A DNA stretch of 64,000 nt from Bacillota bacterium (GTDB taxonomy: Bacteria > Bacillota > UBA4882 > UBA8346). The stretch is from assembly GCA_023401925.1 (NCBI GenBank), contig JAEXDA010000077.1:184820-248819 (forward strand), given 5' to 3'. Of the stretch, positions 15,967 to 24,986 are shown in pieces. The notes below the pieces were generated by a model, which did no database searches, had not been told where the DNA came from, and was given only the letters and a program-made list of their open reading frames with translations. The translations under genes were made by a program, and so were the position numbers. The first letter of the stretch is position 1. Every line of letters starts with the position of its first letter.

Positions 15967-16962
15967 TTGTTGAAAAAAGTTTTAGTATTAGCAATGGTTT
16001 TAGTCGTGCTGCTAGTTGGCGTGGCTGTCAATGCAGCAAAACCGATCAATATCGGTTGCGTGATTTACAAATTTGACGATACTTTCATGACCGGTGTCCG
16101 GATGAACATTCAAACCGCTGTGAAAGAAGTCAAAGGCGCAAAAATTGATATCGTTGATGCACAGAATTCCCAGGCCACCTGTAATGACAAAGTTGACCTC
16201 TTCATCACCAAGAAGGTCAGCGCAATGGCAATTAACCCGGTTGACCGTGCAGCTTGCGGCGTTATCATCGACAAAGCCAAAAAAGCTAATATTCCTTTAG
16301 TATTATTTAACCGCGAACCGTTCAAAGAAGACATGGCCAAATGGAACAAAGTTTACTATGTTGGCGCGATTGCCGAACAATCCGGAACGATGGCAGGCCA
16401 ATTGGTAATCGACTACTTCAAAGCCCATCCGACCCAAGACGGTGCTATCCATTATGCAATGCTGAAGGGCGAACCCGGCCATCAGGATGCTGAACTCCGG
16501 ACCAAATTCTCTATTAAAGCTATTACCGACGCTGGTTTCAAAGTAGAAAAAGTTGCTGAAGATACCGGTATGTGGGATCGCGTGAAAGGTCAAGAGAAAA
16601 TGGCTGCATTTTTAGCAACAGGCAAACGGATTGACGTTGTTCTTGCTAACAATGACGATATGGCTCTTGGTGCTATTGAAGCTTTAAAAGCCGCTGGATA
16701 TTTCAAAGGCGACAAATATATGCCGGTTGTTGGTGTTGATGCAACTGCTCCTGCTCTTCAAGCCCTTCAAGACGGCACCCTCCTGGGAACCGTTTTGAAT
16801 GACGCCAAGAATCAAGGCAGAGTAACTGCTAAACTTGCTATGGTATTATCCCAAGGTAAAATCCCGACTGAAGCCAATATTGGCTACAAAATCACCGATG
16901 GCAAATACGTTTGGGTACCTTACAAACCCATCACCAAAGCCAATATGAAAGATGCTCAATAA
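15967..16962 (+). CDS. mglB: galactose/methyl-galactoside substrate-binding protein
   Basis: 331 residues. Two TTG codons in tandem (15967, 15970) follow an AGGAGGG site; either could start. A signal peptide occupies residues 1-23 (KKVLVLAMVLVVLLVGVAVNA). The sequence matches the MglB family: INIGCVIYKFDDTFMTGVR, INPVDRAACGVIIDKAK, IPLVLFNREP, VYYVGAIAEQSG, and GVDATAPALQALQDGTLLGTV. It has no lipobox Cys, which is unusual for a monoderm bacterium where binding proteins are normally lipid-anchored. It captures galactose or related sugars for MglAC. Confidence 0.93.
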   Translation: MLKKVLVLAMVLVVLLVGVAVNAAKPINIGCVIYKFDDTFMTGVRMNIQTAVKEVKGAKIDIVDAQNSQATCNDKVDLFITKKVSAMAINPVDRAACGVIIDKAKKANIPLVLFNREPFKEDMAKWNKVYYVGAIAEQSGTMAGQLVIDYFKAHPTQDGAIHYAMLKGEPGHQDAELRTKFSIKAITDAGFKVEKVAEDTGMWDRVKGQEKMAAFLATGKRIDVVLANNDDMALGAIEALKAAGYFKGDKYMPVVGVDATAPALQALQDGTLLGTVLNDAKNQGRVTAKLAMVLSQGKIPTEANIGYKITDGKYVWVPYKPITKANMKDAQ

Positions 16963-16989
16963 ATCTTTCATCACCAATTTTTGAAAAAG

Positions 16990-17027
16990 CAGGGGAGCAG
17001 TCATGCTTGATTTTGCTCCCCTGTTTT
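16990..17027 (+). terminator. stem-loop between mglB and mglA (attenuating terminator)
   Basis: CAGGGGAGCA pairs perfectly with TGCTCCCCTG around a 14-base loop, followed by TTTT. Such stems stabilise binding-protein mRNA and reduce read-through into the ATPase gene, which fits the higher demand for MglB. Confidence 0.75.
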
Positions 17028-17175
17028 CTGACTATCCTGAAGATATAAAAATGGGATTTTTCAAAATCATGGATGTTCTTATACCTTTTAATAAAGAAAT
17101 GATTAAAAATTTTCTAGCTTAGTTAGGGCTCTATCTGATTCCGTTGTCACGATTTTGACCGCAGGGGGCATTGCA

Positions 17176-18690
17176 ATGAGTGAAAAAGGTTTTTTGCTTG
17201 AAATGAATAATATTTCAAAGGAATTTCCAGGTGTTAAAGCGCTTGATAACGTAACTTTACATGTACGTCCCGGTACCGTGCATGCACTGATGGGTGAAAA
17301 CGGTGCCGGTAAATCCACATTGATGAAATGTCTTTTCGGGATCTATAAACAAGATTCCGGGAATATATTGTTAAATGGTGAAAAAATTGAGATCGAAAAT
17401 TCAAAGATCGCTTTAGATAACGGTATTTCCATGATTCATCAGGAACTGCACCCGATACCATATCGAAACGTTATGGAAAACATTTGGTTGGGCCGTTTCC
17501 CATTGAAAAAATTCGGGCCTTTTCAATTGGTTGATCATAAAAAAATGTATCGGGATAGCGAAGAGCTTTTTAAAAGTCTAGAAATGAATATTAACCCCGC
17601 TACGGTTGTGGGCAATATGTCTGTTTCCAAAGTGCAATCCATGGAAATTGCTAAAGCGGTTTCCTATAATTCCAAAGTTATCATTATGGATGAACCGACC
17701 TCTTCCCTAACAGAAAATGAAGTGGATCATTTGTTTAAGATTATTCGGGAACTCAAGAGCCGTGGTGTTGCAATTATTTACATCTCTCACAAAATCGAGG
17801 AAATTTTGCAGATCTCCGATGAGGTTACGATTATGAGGGATGGACAGCTCGTTGGCACCTGGCCTGCAGCAGAAATGACTACTGACTTAATAATTTCCAA
17901 AATGGTGGGACGTGATTTAACCCATCGTTTCCCGGAACGCAGCAATATACCGGGGGAAGTAATTTTGAAAGTTGAGGCGCTCACTTCACCTTCGCCAAAA
18001 TCATTCAGAGATATTTCTTTTGAACTCCGTAGAGGTGAGATATTGGGGGTCGGCGGTTTGGTCGGCGCCCAACGCACCGAGTTAATTGAGGCTTTGTTCG
18101 GATTGAGGGCCATTGCCTCCGGTAATATTTATCTGGATGGAAAACGGATTATGATAAAATCGCCGGAAGAAGCCAAAAAATATAAGTTAGCATTGTTAAC
18201 TGAAGATCGACGCGTATCGGGAATTTTTGGCGCGTTGTCGGTGATGGAGAACACTTTAATTGCTAATTTAGCCCGTTATATCCGATATGGTTTGCTGAGC
18301 AGTAAGAAGAGAAAAGAGGATACCGATAAGACCGTCGCTCAGCTTAAAGTAAAGACTCCATCCGTAAAGACACTGATTAAAGATTTATCCGGCGGCAACC
18401 AGCAAAAAGTGTTATTTGGAAGATGGCTGCTTACGGAACCGGATATTTTACTACTTGACGAACCGACCCGGGGTATTGATGTCGGGGCAAAATATGAGAT
18501 TTATACGCTTATTGCGGATTTGGCAAAACAGGGCAAAAGTATTATTATGATTACATCCGAGATGCCTGAATTAATTGGAATGTCCGACCGGATTATGGTC
18601 ATGTGTGAAGGACGCCTCTCCGGTTTCGTTGATGGGAAAAATGCAACACAAGAAGAGATTATGCGTTTGGCCGCTAAGTTTATCGCTTAA
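17176..18690 (+). CDS. mglA: galactose/methyl-galactoside ABC transporter ATP-binding protein
   Basis: 504 residues from ATG 17176, chosen because AGGGGG sits 8 bases upstream; an upstream TTG at 17155 is less likely. It is a double ATPase. The first domain has Walker A GENGAGKST, a Q-loop in MIHQELHPIPYRNV and Walker B VIIMDEPTSSL. The second domain has a degenerate Walker A (GGLVGAQRTE), LSGGNQQK and LLLDEPTRGIDVG, as usual in the sugar ATPases MglA, RbsA and XylG. It powers import through MglC. MglA rather than RbsA is inferred from the mglB and mglC neighbours. Confidence 0.95.
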   Translation: MSEKGFLLEMNNISKEFPGVKALDNVTLHVRPGTVHALMGENGAGKSTLMKCLFGIYKQDSGNILLNGEKIEIENSKIALDNGISMIHQELHPIPYRNVMENIWLGRFPLKKFGPFQLVDHKKMYRDSEELFKSLEMNINPATVVGNMSVSKVQSMEIAKAVSYNSKVIIMDEPTSSLTENEVDHLFKIIRELKSRGVAIIYISHKIEEILQISDEVTIMRDGQLVGTWPAAEMTTDLIISKMVGRDLTHRFPERSNIPGEVILKVEALTSPSPKSFRDISFELRRGEILGVGGLVGAQRTELIEALFGLRAIASGNIYLDGKRIMIKSPEEAKKYKLALLTEDRRVSGIFGALSVMENTLIANLARYIRYGLLSSKKRKEDTDKTVAQLKVKTPSVKTLIKDLSGGNQQKVLFGRWLLTEPDILLLDEPTRGIDVGAKYEIYTLIADLAKQGKSIIMITSEMPELIGMSDRIMVMCEGRLSGFVDGKNATQEEIMRLAAKFIA

Positions 18691-18710
18691 TTGAAGGAGG
18701 GTTTCGACTT

Positions 18711-19718
18711 ATGGATTTCAAAAGGATCTTAAAATATCTCAGCGATCATGCAATTTATTTCGTATTAGTGCTTTTAGTGGTTGTTATTGCATTCATTGAT
18801 TCCAGCTTTTTATCTCTGACTTGCCTTCGGGATATTTTGCTTCAGTCTTCAACCCGTATTATTATTGCCATGGGCGCCTTTTTTGCAATATTGATTGCAG
18901 GCTGCGATCTTTCCGCCGGACGTATGGTGGGTTTTGGCGCGGTTATCGCCGCTTCAATGTTACAAGCACCCACTTACTTACGGCTGTTTTATCCGAATAT
19001 GCCGCAACTTCCCTTATTGTTACCCATTTTAATTGCTATCCTCGTCGGTATATTGTTTGGCATGTTCAATGGATTTGCAGTGGCTAAATTAGGGTTGCCC
19101 CCATTTATTGCGACTTTAGGCTCCATGGTAATTATCTATGGTATCAATTCAATCTATTTTGATATGCCGCCTAACAGTTCCCAACCTATCGGCGGCCTGC
19201 GGGCTGATTTTACTGAGCTAGGCACCGGCGCTATCGGTCCCCAAGTTTTTTCCATTCCGTATATTTTGATTATTGCAATCATTATCGCCTTTTTGATGTT
19301 CGTATTAATGAATAAAACCCGTTTCGGCAAAAACTGTTATGCTATCGGTGGAAATATTAATGCCGCCAAAGTTTCCGGTATTAATGTATCCCGGCAAATA
19401 TTGGCTATGTTCACTATCGCCGGTGGTTTATTCGCTTTGGGCGGTGTGCTTGAAGCAGCTAGAACAGGCGGTGCTACCAATAACTATGGTAATGGTTATG
19501 AGTTTGATGCTATTACGGCTTGTGTTGTCGGCGGAGTTTCCACGACAGGCGGTATTGGAACCATTCAAGGGATATTAGCCGGCGTATTTATTCTTACCAT
19601 TATCAACTACGGACTTACTTTTATCGGGCTTAATCCTTACTGGCAGCAAATTATCAAAGGTTTAATCATTATATTTGCGGTTGCTGTCGATATCCGTAAA
19701 TATTTAACGAAGAAATAA
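18711..19718 (+). CDS. mglC: galactose/methyl-galactoside ABC transporter permease
   Basis: 335 residues with GAAGGAGGG before the ATG, 20 bases after mglA. About eight to ten hydrophobic helices. MglC-type features include IAMGAFFAILIAGCDLSAGRMVG, GFAVAKLGLPPFIATLG, RFGKNCYAIGGNINAAKVSGI and VGGVSTTGGIGTIQG. It forms the membrane channel of the Mgl importer. A terminator follows. Confidence 0.95.
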   Translation: MDFKRILKYLSDHAIYFVLVLLVVVIAFIDSSFLSLTCLRDILLQSSTRIIIAMGAFFAILIAGCDLSAGRMVGFGAVIAASMLQAPTYLRLFYPNMPQLPLLLPILIAILVGILFGMFNGFAVAKLGLPPFIATLGSMVIIYGINSIYFDMPPNSSQPIGGLRADFTELGTGAIGPQVFSIPYILIIAIIIAFLMFVLMNKTRFGKNCYAIGGNINAAKVSGINVSRQILAMFTIAGGLFALGGVLEAARTGGATNNYGNGYEFDAITACVVGGVSTTGGIGTIQGILAGVFILTIINYGLTFIGLNPYWQQIIKGLIIIFAVAVDIRKYLTKK

Positions 19719-19754
19719 AAAAAAGAGCAAACAACTATATAGAAATTATGGATA

Positions 19755-19797
19755 GGGGAACCGGGGTAATTTTAAAAATTGGTTCCCTTTTATTTCA
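19755..19797 (+). terminator. terminator of the mgl operon
   Basis: GGGAACC (19756-19762) pairs with GGTTCCC (19781-19787), followed by TTTTATTT. It separates mglC from the chemoreceptor. Confidence 0.75.
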
Positions 19798-19798
19798 C

Positions 19799-19828
19799 TT
19801 GATTTCCTATGAGGGATAAAATTATAAT
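19799..19828 (+). promoter_or_regulatory. candidate sigma-A promoter of the chemoreceptor gene
   Basis: TTGATT, 18 bases, TATAAT, ending 20 bases before the start codon. It overlaps the end of the mgl terminator T-run. Confidence 0.6.
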
Positions 19829-19848
19829 ATTTAAAAGAGGTGATCCTA

Positions 19849-21999
19849 ATGCGGAGAGGAAGTAAAAATCATCGGGGCCAAGGGACATCTGAGACAAAAC
19901 CCAGTTTAACGAGATACATCGAAGCTATTCCGGGATATTTGAATATGATGAAGATGTTATGTAAAATATCCATACGACGCAGGCTTATTCTCTCTTTTTT
20001 AGCACTATCCATCATCCCTATTACCTTTACAGGATATTTAGCTTATCAATCTTCAAAGAATGCAATTATCAGCAAGATTGCCACTTATTCCCAGGAAAGC
20101 TTGATTCAGGCCTCGATGAGTCTTCAGTTGACTCTTAAAAAATATCAGGATTTATCGTTACAACTAATGGTAGACAGTGAAAAGAACCATACGATCGTGT
20201 CTTTTATCAATAACGGTTCAGGATCCGAACAATTAAAAGAGTTGGTGCGAACCACTGCAGCGATGGATGAAAATATACGTTCGATCTTTATTGGCTCATT
20301 GAATGACGATTCTTGTATAGGGGCTGGTTTTGAAGATCCCCACAATAATAATCTTTTTGTCAAGCTTAAGCAAACAAAGGCTTTTAAAGAGGCTCTCCGG
20401 TCTGGCAATCAAATATATTGGGGAATTTACGAAAAAGACGTTGTCATGCTCAGAGTGATTAACAATTTTACCACGGGTAATCCGATTGGAATTTATGGTG
20501 TGGTCTTTTTTGGCTATCAGCTCACAAAGCGAATGAGTCCGGCCCGGTATGATACTGCCAATGCGTCGGTCCGGGATCTCCCTTACACGGTGATTGTAAA
20601 GACAAATGGGGAGATCTTAACTTCACCCAATGTAGACGACGTTGGAGTAAGAGTCAGCGAATTATTACATAATCAAAGTAAAAAGAAGATTTTAGGACAA
20701 AATCTGGATCAAAAAGGGCTTTTTTATGATAAAATTCATAACCAAAATGTCTTAATAACCTATCATAAAATGAAGGATACCGGTTGGTATCTGATGGGTA
20801 TCTCTTTAAATTCTTATTTATATAAGGAAACGAATTCGGTGGGTTGGTTTACATTTTTCTTAGGGATTATTATCAGCATGATTGCGATAACAGTTTCGTT
20901 GTTGGTTTCTCTGAGTATTTCCATTCCGTTAGACAAGATGAAAAATGTAATGAAAAAAGCTGAAAATGGGAATTTGATGGTACGAGTCAAGATCAATACG
21001 CAGGATGAATTAGCTGAAGTGGGGAATAGCTTTAACAGCATGCTTGAGAAAATCGCCGCTTTAATTATTGAAACCAAAAAAGCGATTGCCCAGATTTTAG
21101 ACCAAAGTACTGTTTTGGAAGATAGTTCAAACCAATCGGCGCAAACGGCTGAAAACATCGCTGTGGCCATGGACCAAATTTCTCACGGAACCATGGAGCA
21201 AACGCGCGAAACCGAATTGTCATCCAGGCAAATGACGGATCTTGCCTCCCAAATTGAAAGTGTGGTTACTGAGGCTGTTGAAGTCGAAAGAATTACCGCC
21301 AACGCCAAGGAACTGAGTTTCCGGTCCAAAGAAGCGGTGGAGCAATTAATCCGGAGAACCAATGACACCGATAAAATTACCAGTGAGATTCTTAACAATA
21401 TTAATGAGTTAAGAACAAGTGCCGAGACGATTGGGAATATTACGGAAGTGATTTCCAATATTGCGGAGCAAACGAACCTCCTAGCATTAAACGCCAATAT
21501 TGAAGCAGCCAGAGCCGGAGAGGCCGGACGGGGTTTTGCGGTGGTTGCCGATGAGATCAATACATTAGCTTCCCAATCGCGAAAAGCAGTGAAGACCATT
21601 AATGATATCTTAAAGACCATCGGAGAAAAAGCCGTAATTTCAGCGCAAACCGCAGGGACCGCAAATTTGATATTAGTCGATCAGAGGGCGGCGGTTCATT
21701 TGACCCGGGAAGCATTTGATCAAATTATCGGCTCTATGTCCGAAGTGGTTGATAGAATTGGTAAGGTCAACGGAATGATTCATAGAATCAATGATTATAA
21801 AGACATAACCGGACAAGCCATGAGCAATATCAGTTCCATATCTGAAGAAACGGCTGCATCAGCGGAAGAAGTATCAGCCGCATCGGAAGAACAAACTGCT
21901 TCAGCCGAGCAGCTGAAAGATTTGGCTGTGGAATTGCGCAAGATGGCCGGGAAGCTGGTTGACGATGTTGCGAAATTTCAGTTGGAACAGGCCGAATGA
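19849..21999 (+). CDS. methyl-accepting chemotaxis protein
   Basis: 716 residues from ATG 19849, which has a GAGGTGATC ribosome binding site; a GTG at 19840 overlaps that site. A cytoplasmic leader of about 45 residues precedes transmembrane helix 1 (LILSFLALSIIPITFTGYLAY). A Cache-type extracellular sensor spans about 70-320 (YTVIVKTNGEILTSPN, GWYLMGIS). Then come helix 2 (FFLGIIISMIAITVSLLVSL), a HAMP domain and the signalling hairpin with tip NLLALNANIEAARAGEAGRGF. It senses a small ligand and controls CheA. Position after mglBAC suggests a sugar-related signal, but it has its own promoter. No other chemotaxis genes are nearby. Confidence 0.94.
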   Translation: MRRGSKNHRGQGTSETKPSLTRYIEAIPGYLNMMKMLCKISIRRRLILSFLALSIIPITFTGYLAYQSSKNAIISKIATYSQESLIQASMSLQLTLKKYQDLSLQLMVDSEKNHTIVSFINNGSGSEQLKELVRTTAAMDENIRSIFIGSLNDDSCIGAGFEDPHNNNLFVKLKQTKAFKEALRSGNQIYWGIYEKDVVMLRVINNFTTGNPIGIYGVVFFGYQLTKRMSPARYDTANASVRDLPYTVIVKTNGEILTSPNVDDVGVRVSELLHNQSKKKILGQNLDQKGLFYDKIHNQNVLITYHKMKDTGWYLMGISLNSYLYKETNSVGWFTFFLGIIISMIAITVSLLVSLSISIPLDKMKNVMKKAENGNLMVRVKINTQDELAEVGNSFNSMLEKIAALIIETKKAIAQILDQSTVLEDSSNQSAQTAENIAVAMDQISHGTMEQTRETELSSRQMTDLASQIESVVTEAVEVERITANAKELSFRSKEAVEQLIRRTNDTDKITSEILNNINELRTSAETIGNITEVISNIAEQTNLLALNANIEAARAGEAGRGFAVVADEINTLASQSRKAVKTINDILKTIGEKAVISAQTAGTANLILVDQRAAVHLTREAFDQIIGSMSEVVDRIGKVNGMIHRINDYKDITGQAMSNISSISEETAASAEEVSAASEEQTASAEQLKDLAVELRKMAGKLVDDVAKFQLEQAE

Positions 22000-23619
22000 T
22001 CATTTTGAGTTAGCTTTTTCCACATTGATTTTCCGGCCATTGATTTTATAATGTTTCATGGTATCTAAAAATTCATCCGTAAATTGAGCAGGAACCTCAA
22101 TAAAAGAAAACTTTTCGTAAATATTGATGTCACCAATCATTTTTTCGGGGATGCTGGTACAGGTCGTGATAGCTTGAATCAATTGTTTGGGTTGTAATTT
22201 TATATCCCGTCCTGCATTTATAAAAAGCCTGCTCATTGATTTATTGATTCCGTTACCATGGTGCTCTGAATCGATATTTGGCTCGGCATCGATTGGGCTC
22301 CCATTTGGCTGGGTTGCCATTTTCAAGAAGGCTGCGGCAATATCCAGTGTTGTAATATCATTATCTTGCTCATTTTGAAGATCCGTTGTCTCTAAAAACT
22401 TCTCAACTGTAGCCACATATTTGGTCAAACGACCTTCTTTAATGGCGCCTTTCAAATCCTCCATGATTTTGGTGATTTTACTATCTTCGACATCAACAAG
22501 GGAAGGTGCCTTTTTCGGCAAAATCTTGGATTTGGTGTAACGTTGAATATCCTTTAATTTGTAAATTTCCCGGCCGGATATAAAAGTAAAAGCCTTGCCG
22601 GTACGCCCTGCCCTGCCGGTTCTGCCGATTCGATGAACATAATATTCTTCATCATTGGGAAGGTCATAGTTAAAAACGGCTTCAATATCGTCGACATCGA
22701 TACCGCGAGCAGCCACATCAGTGGCGATTAAGATATCGATAGCGCCCTTTCTGAATTTTGCCATTACCTTATCCCGCTGAGCTTGACGCATATCGCCATG
22801 CAATGATTCGGCCAAATAACCCCTGGATTGTAAATGGGATGCTAATTCGTCCACTCTGCTTTTGGTATTGCAAAAGACTAAAGAAAGTTTGATATTATTG
22901 GCATCAATCAGGCGGGACAAAGTGTCCAACTTGGTTGATTCCCTGACTTCCAAATAATATTGTTCAATATTGGGCACAGTTAATTCCTGATGGACTGCTT
23001 TGATTAAAATGGGATCCTTTTGATATTTGGCAGTTAGGTCCATGATTTCTTTCGCCATGGTGGCGGAAAAAAGAATCGTTTGTTTTTGAACGGGAACTTT
23101 CTGCAAAATAATATCGATATCATCCCGAAATCCCATATTGAGCATCTCATCGGCTTCATCCAAGATTAACATTTTCAGATTCGTAAATTGCAGGGTGTTT
23201 CGGCGCATGTGATCCATGATCCGCCCCGGAGTTCCAATGATCACTTGCGGACGCTGCCTTAAGGCGCTCATTTGACGCTCGATGGGTTGACCTCCGTAAA
23301 TAGGGAGTATCTTTAAGCCTTTTTTGTATTTGGAGACGTTTTTAATTTCTTCCGCGGATTGAATTGCCAGTTCCCGGGTGGGACAGAGAACTAAAGCTTG
23401 AATTCCGGCCAGAAGCGGGTTAATCATTTCAACAATGGGAATTCCAAAGGCACAGGTTTTCCCAGTGCCGGTTTGTGCCTGTCCAATTACGTCTTTGCCG
23501 CCAAGAATATGGGGGATCGATTTGGACTGGATAGGGGTTGCTTCTTCAAAACCCATTTCTGAGATGGCCTTTTGTACTTCTTTGGAGAGATTTAGATCAC
23601 TAAACATTAAGTTGCTCAT
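22000..23619 (-). CDS. deaD: DEAD-box RNA helicase with DbpA-type RNA-binding domain
   Basis: 539 residues. The Q motif (GFEEATPIQSKSIP), Walker A AQTGTGKT, PTRELA, DEAD in LDEADEMLNMGF, SAT, and HRIGRTGRAGRTG are all present. The C-terminus (about 465-535, ISRLFINAGRD-like start to INGRKINVEKA) is a DbpA/CsdA RNA-recognition domain. This is the DeaD/CshA/CsdA group, used in ribosome assembly and mRNA decay, often cold-induced. Its stop abuts the stop of the convergent chemoreceptor with no gap (TGATCA), so the two mRNAs must overlap at their ends. Confidence 0.94.
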   Translation of the reverse strand: MSNLMFSDLNLSKEVQKAISEMGFEEATPIQSKSIPHILGGKDVIGQAQTGTGKTCAFGIPIVEMINPLLAGIQALVLCPTRELAIQSAEEIKNVSKYKKGLKILPIYGGQPIERQMSALRQRPQVIIGTPGRIMDHMRRNTLQFTNLKMLILDEADEMLNMGFRDDIDIILQKVPVQKQTILFSATMAKEIMDLTAKYQKDPILIKAVHQELTVPNIEQYYLEVRESTKLDTLSRLIDANNIKLSLVFCNTKSRVDELASHLQSRGYLAESLHGDMRQAQRDKVMAKFRKGAIDILIATDVAARGIDVDDIEAVFNYDLPNDEEYYVHRIGRTGRAGRTGKAFTFISGREIYKLKDIQRYTKSKILPKKAPSLVDVEDSKITKIMEDLKGAIKEGRLTKYVATVEKFLETTDLQNEQDNDITTLDIAAAFLKMATQPNGSPIDAEPNIDSEHHGNGINKSMSRLFINAGRDIKLQPKQLIQAITTCTSIPEKMIGDINIYEKFSFIEVPAQFTDEFLDTMKHYKINGRKINVEKANSK

Positions 23620-23677
23620 TTGCTAATCCTTTGGTTGGTTTCTTCACATATATAAATAATTCACAGATATGTATAAG

Positions 23678-23706
23678 ATTATAAGGGCATTTCTTAAGAA
23701 TAGCAA
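23678..23706 (-). promoter_or_regulatory. sigma-A promoter of the helicase gene
   Basis: On the minus strand, TTGCTA (23706-23701), 17 bases, TATAAT (23683-23678). This leaves a leader of about 50 bases. Confidence 0.7.
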
Positions 23707-23860
23707 TAAAGAATTGAATTAGTAATCAAAGTGTCATATGGGCGGGGAGTTTTTTGCTGTGATATAATAGAAAAAATTGGTCTTGTCTTAGATTTAATTC
23801 AAAACAAACGAGATCTTTTATTTTAATCAAAAAGCAATCATTTGATTGGGAGGAATCCAA

Positions 23861-24886
23861 GTGGAAAAAATCAGGCTTGGCAGGACAAATTTGCAAGTGA
23901 GCCGAAGCGGTTTCGGGGCTATTCCGATTCAGCGAATCAGTGTCCCCGAATCGGACCGTTTATTACAAAAAGCATATGCTGAAGGGATTAACTTTTTTGA
24001 CACTGCCAGGAGTTATAGCGACAGCGAGGAGAAAATCGGCCATGCTCTGGGAGATGTACGCAAAGAGATTATTATTGCGACCAAGACGCCCAGCGAAGAT
24101 CGTGGATCGGTTATGCGGGATTTAGAGACCAGCTTAAAAAATTTACGCACAGATTATCTTGATATTTACCAAGTTCACAATCCCCAAACACTCCCGGATC
24201 CCAATGACTCAAACAGCTTTTATGGCGCATTATTGGAAGCCAAGAAAAAAGGAATGATCCGCTTTATCGGTTTAACCAATCACCGTTTGGAAGTTGCACT
24301 TGCTGCTGCGCGTTCCGGTTTATACGATACCATTCAATTCCCTCTTAGCTCTTTGTCATCCGACGATGATCTGCAAATTATCGACGTTTGTAAGCAATAT
24401 GACCTTGGTTTGATTGCTATGAAAGCGTTATCCGGGGGATTAATTACCAATGCCGCCTCGACGTTTGCTTTTTTACGCCAATATGATAATGTGGCACCCA
24501 TATGGGGGATTGAAAAAGAAGCGCAATTGGATCAATTTATTGCTATGGAGAAAAATCCTCCCTTGCTGGATGAACCAATGATGGAAATAATTCAGAACGA
24601 TCGGAAGGATCTTTCAGGGACGTTTTGTAGGGCCTGCGGATACTGTATGCCGTGTCCGGCCGGGATTCCTATTCCCACAGCGGCCCGGATGGCATTGTTG
24701 CTTCGCAGAATGCCCTATCAGCAATTTATGACTGAAGAGTGGCATAATCAAATGCTTCTGATCGGCAAATGTCTCAATTGCGGACAGTGTAAAAAACATT
24801 GCCCATACCAGTTGGATACGCCTCAAATCTTACGGGGCATGTTAAAAAATTATCAACAATTTTATGAAAGTCATCACCTTGAATAG
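23861..24886 (+). CDS. aldo/keto reductase with C-terminal 4Fe-4S domain
   Basis: 341 residues from GTG 23861 with GGAGG 7 bases upstream. The AKR barrel shows the catalytic set: Asp and Tyr in FFDTARSYSDSEEKIG, Lys in IIATKTPS and His in YQVHNPQ. The C-terminal third carries two cysteine groups, CRACGYCMPCPAG and CLNCGQCKKHCPYQ, typical of the ferredoxin-like extension in anaerobes. It probably reduces aldehydes or ketones, or works as an electron-transfer partner; the substrate is unknown. Cytoplasmic. Confidence 0.93.
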   Translation: MEKIRLGRTNLQVSRSGFGAIPIQRISVPESDRLLQKAYAEGINFFDTARSYSDSEEKIGHALGDVRKEIIIATKTPSEDRGSVMRDLETSLKNLRTDYLDIYQVHNPQTLPDPNDSNSFYGALLEAKKKGMIRFIGLTNHRLEVALAAARSGLYDTIQFPLSSLSSDDDLQIIDVCKQYDLGLIAMKALSGGLITNAASTFAFLRQYDNVAPIWGIEKEAQLDQFIAMEKNPPLLDEPMMEIIQNDRKDLSGTFCRACGYCMPCPAGIPIPTAARMALLLRRMPYQQFMTEEWHNQMLLIGKCLNCGQCKKHCPYQLDTPQILRGMLKNYQQFYESHHLE

Positions 24887-24914
24887 ATCAATAAATACTG
24901 TTATACAGTTTTAT

Positions 24915-24960
24915 AAAAAAGCCTTCAGTCGATTAACATGTAATGAGCTGAAGGCTTTTT
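24915..24960. terminator. bidirectional terminator
   Basis: AAAAAAGCCTTCAG pairs with CTGAAGGCTTTTT around a 19-base loop. A- and T-runs on both sides let it serve the reductase gene and the convergent pot operon. Confidence 0.9.
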
Positions 24961-24986
24961 AATTTGTAAAGTTAAGCGGATAGACT

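Noticed and set aside
21997..22002. TGATCA where two convergent stops abut
   Set aside because: Striking but easily due to chance; both genes are otherwise ordinary.
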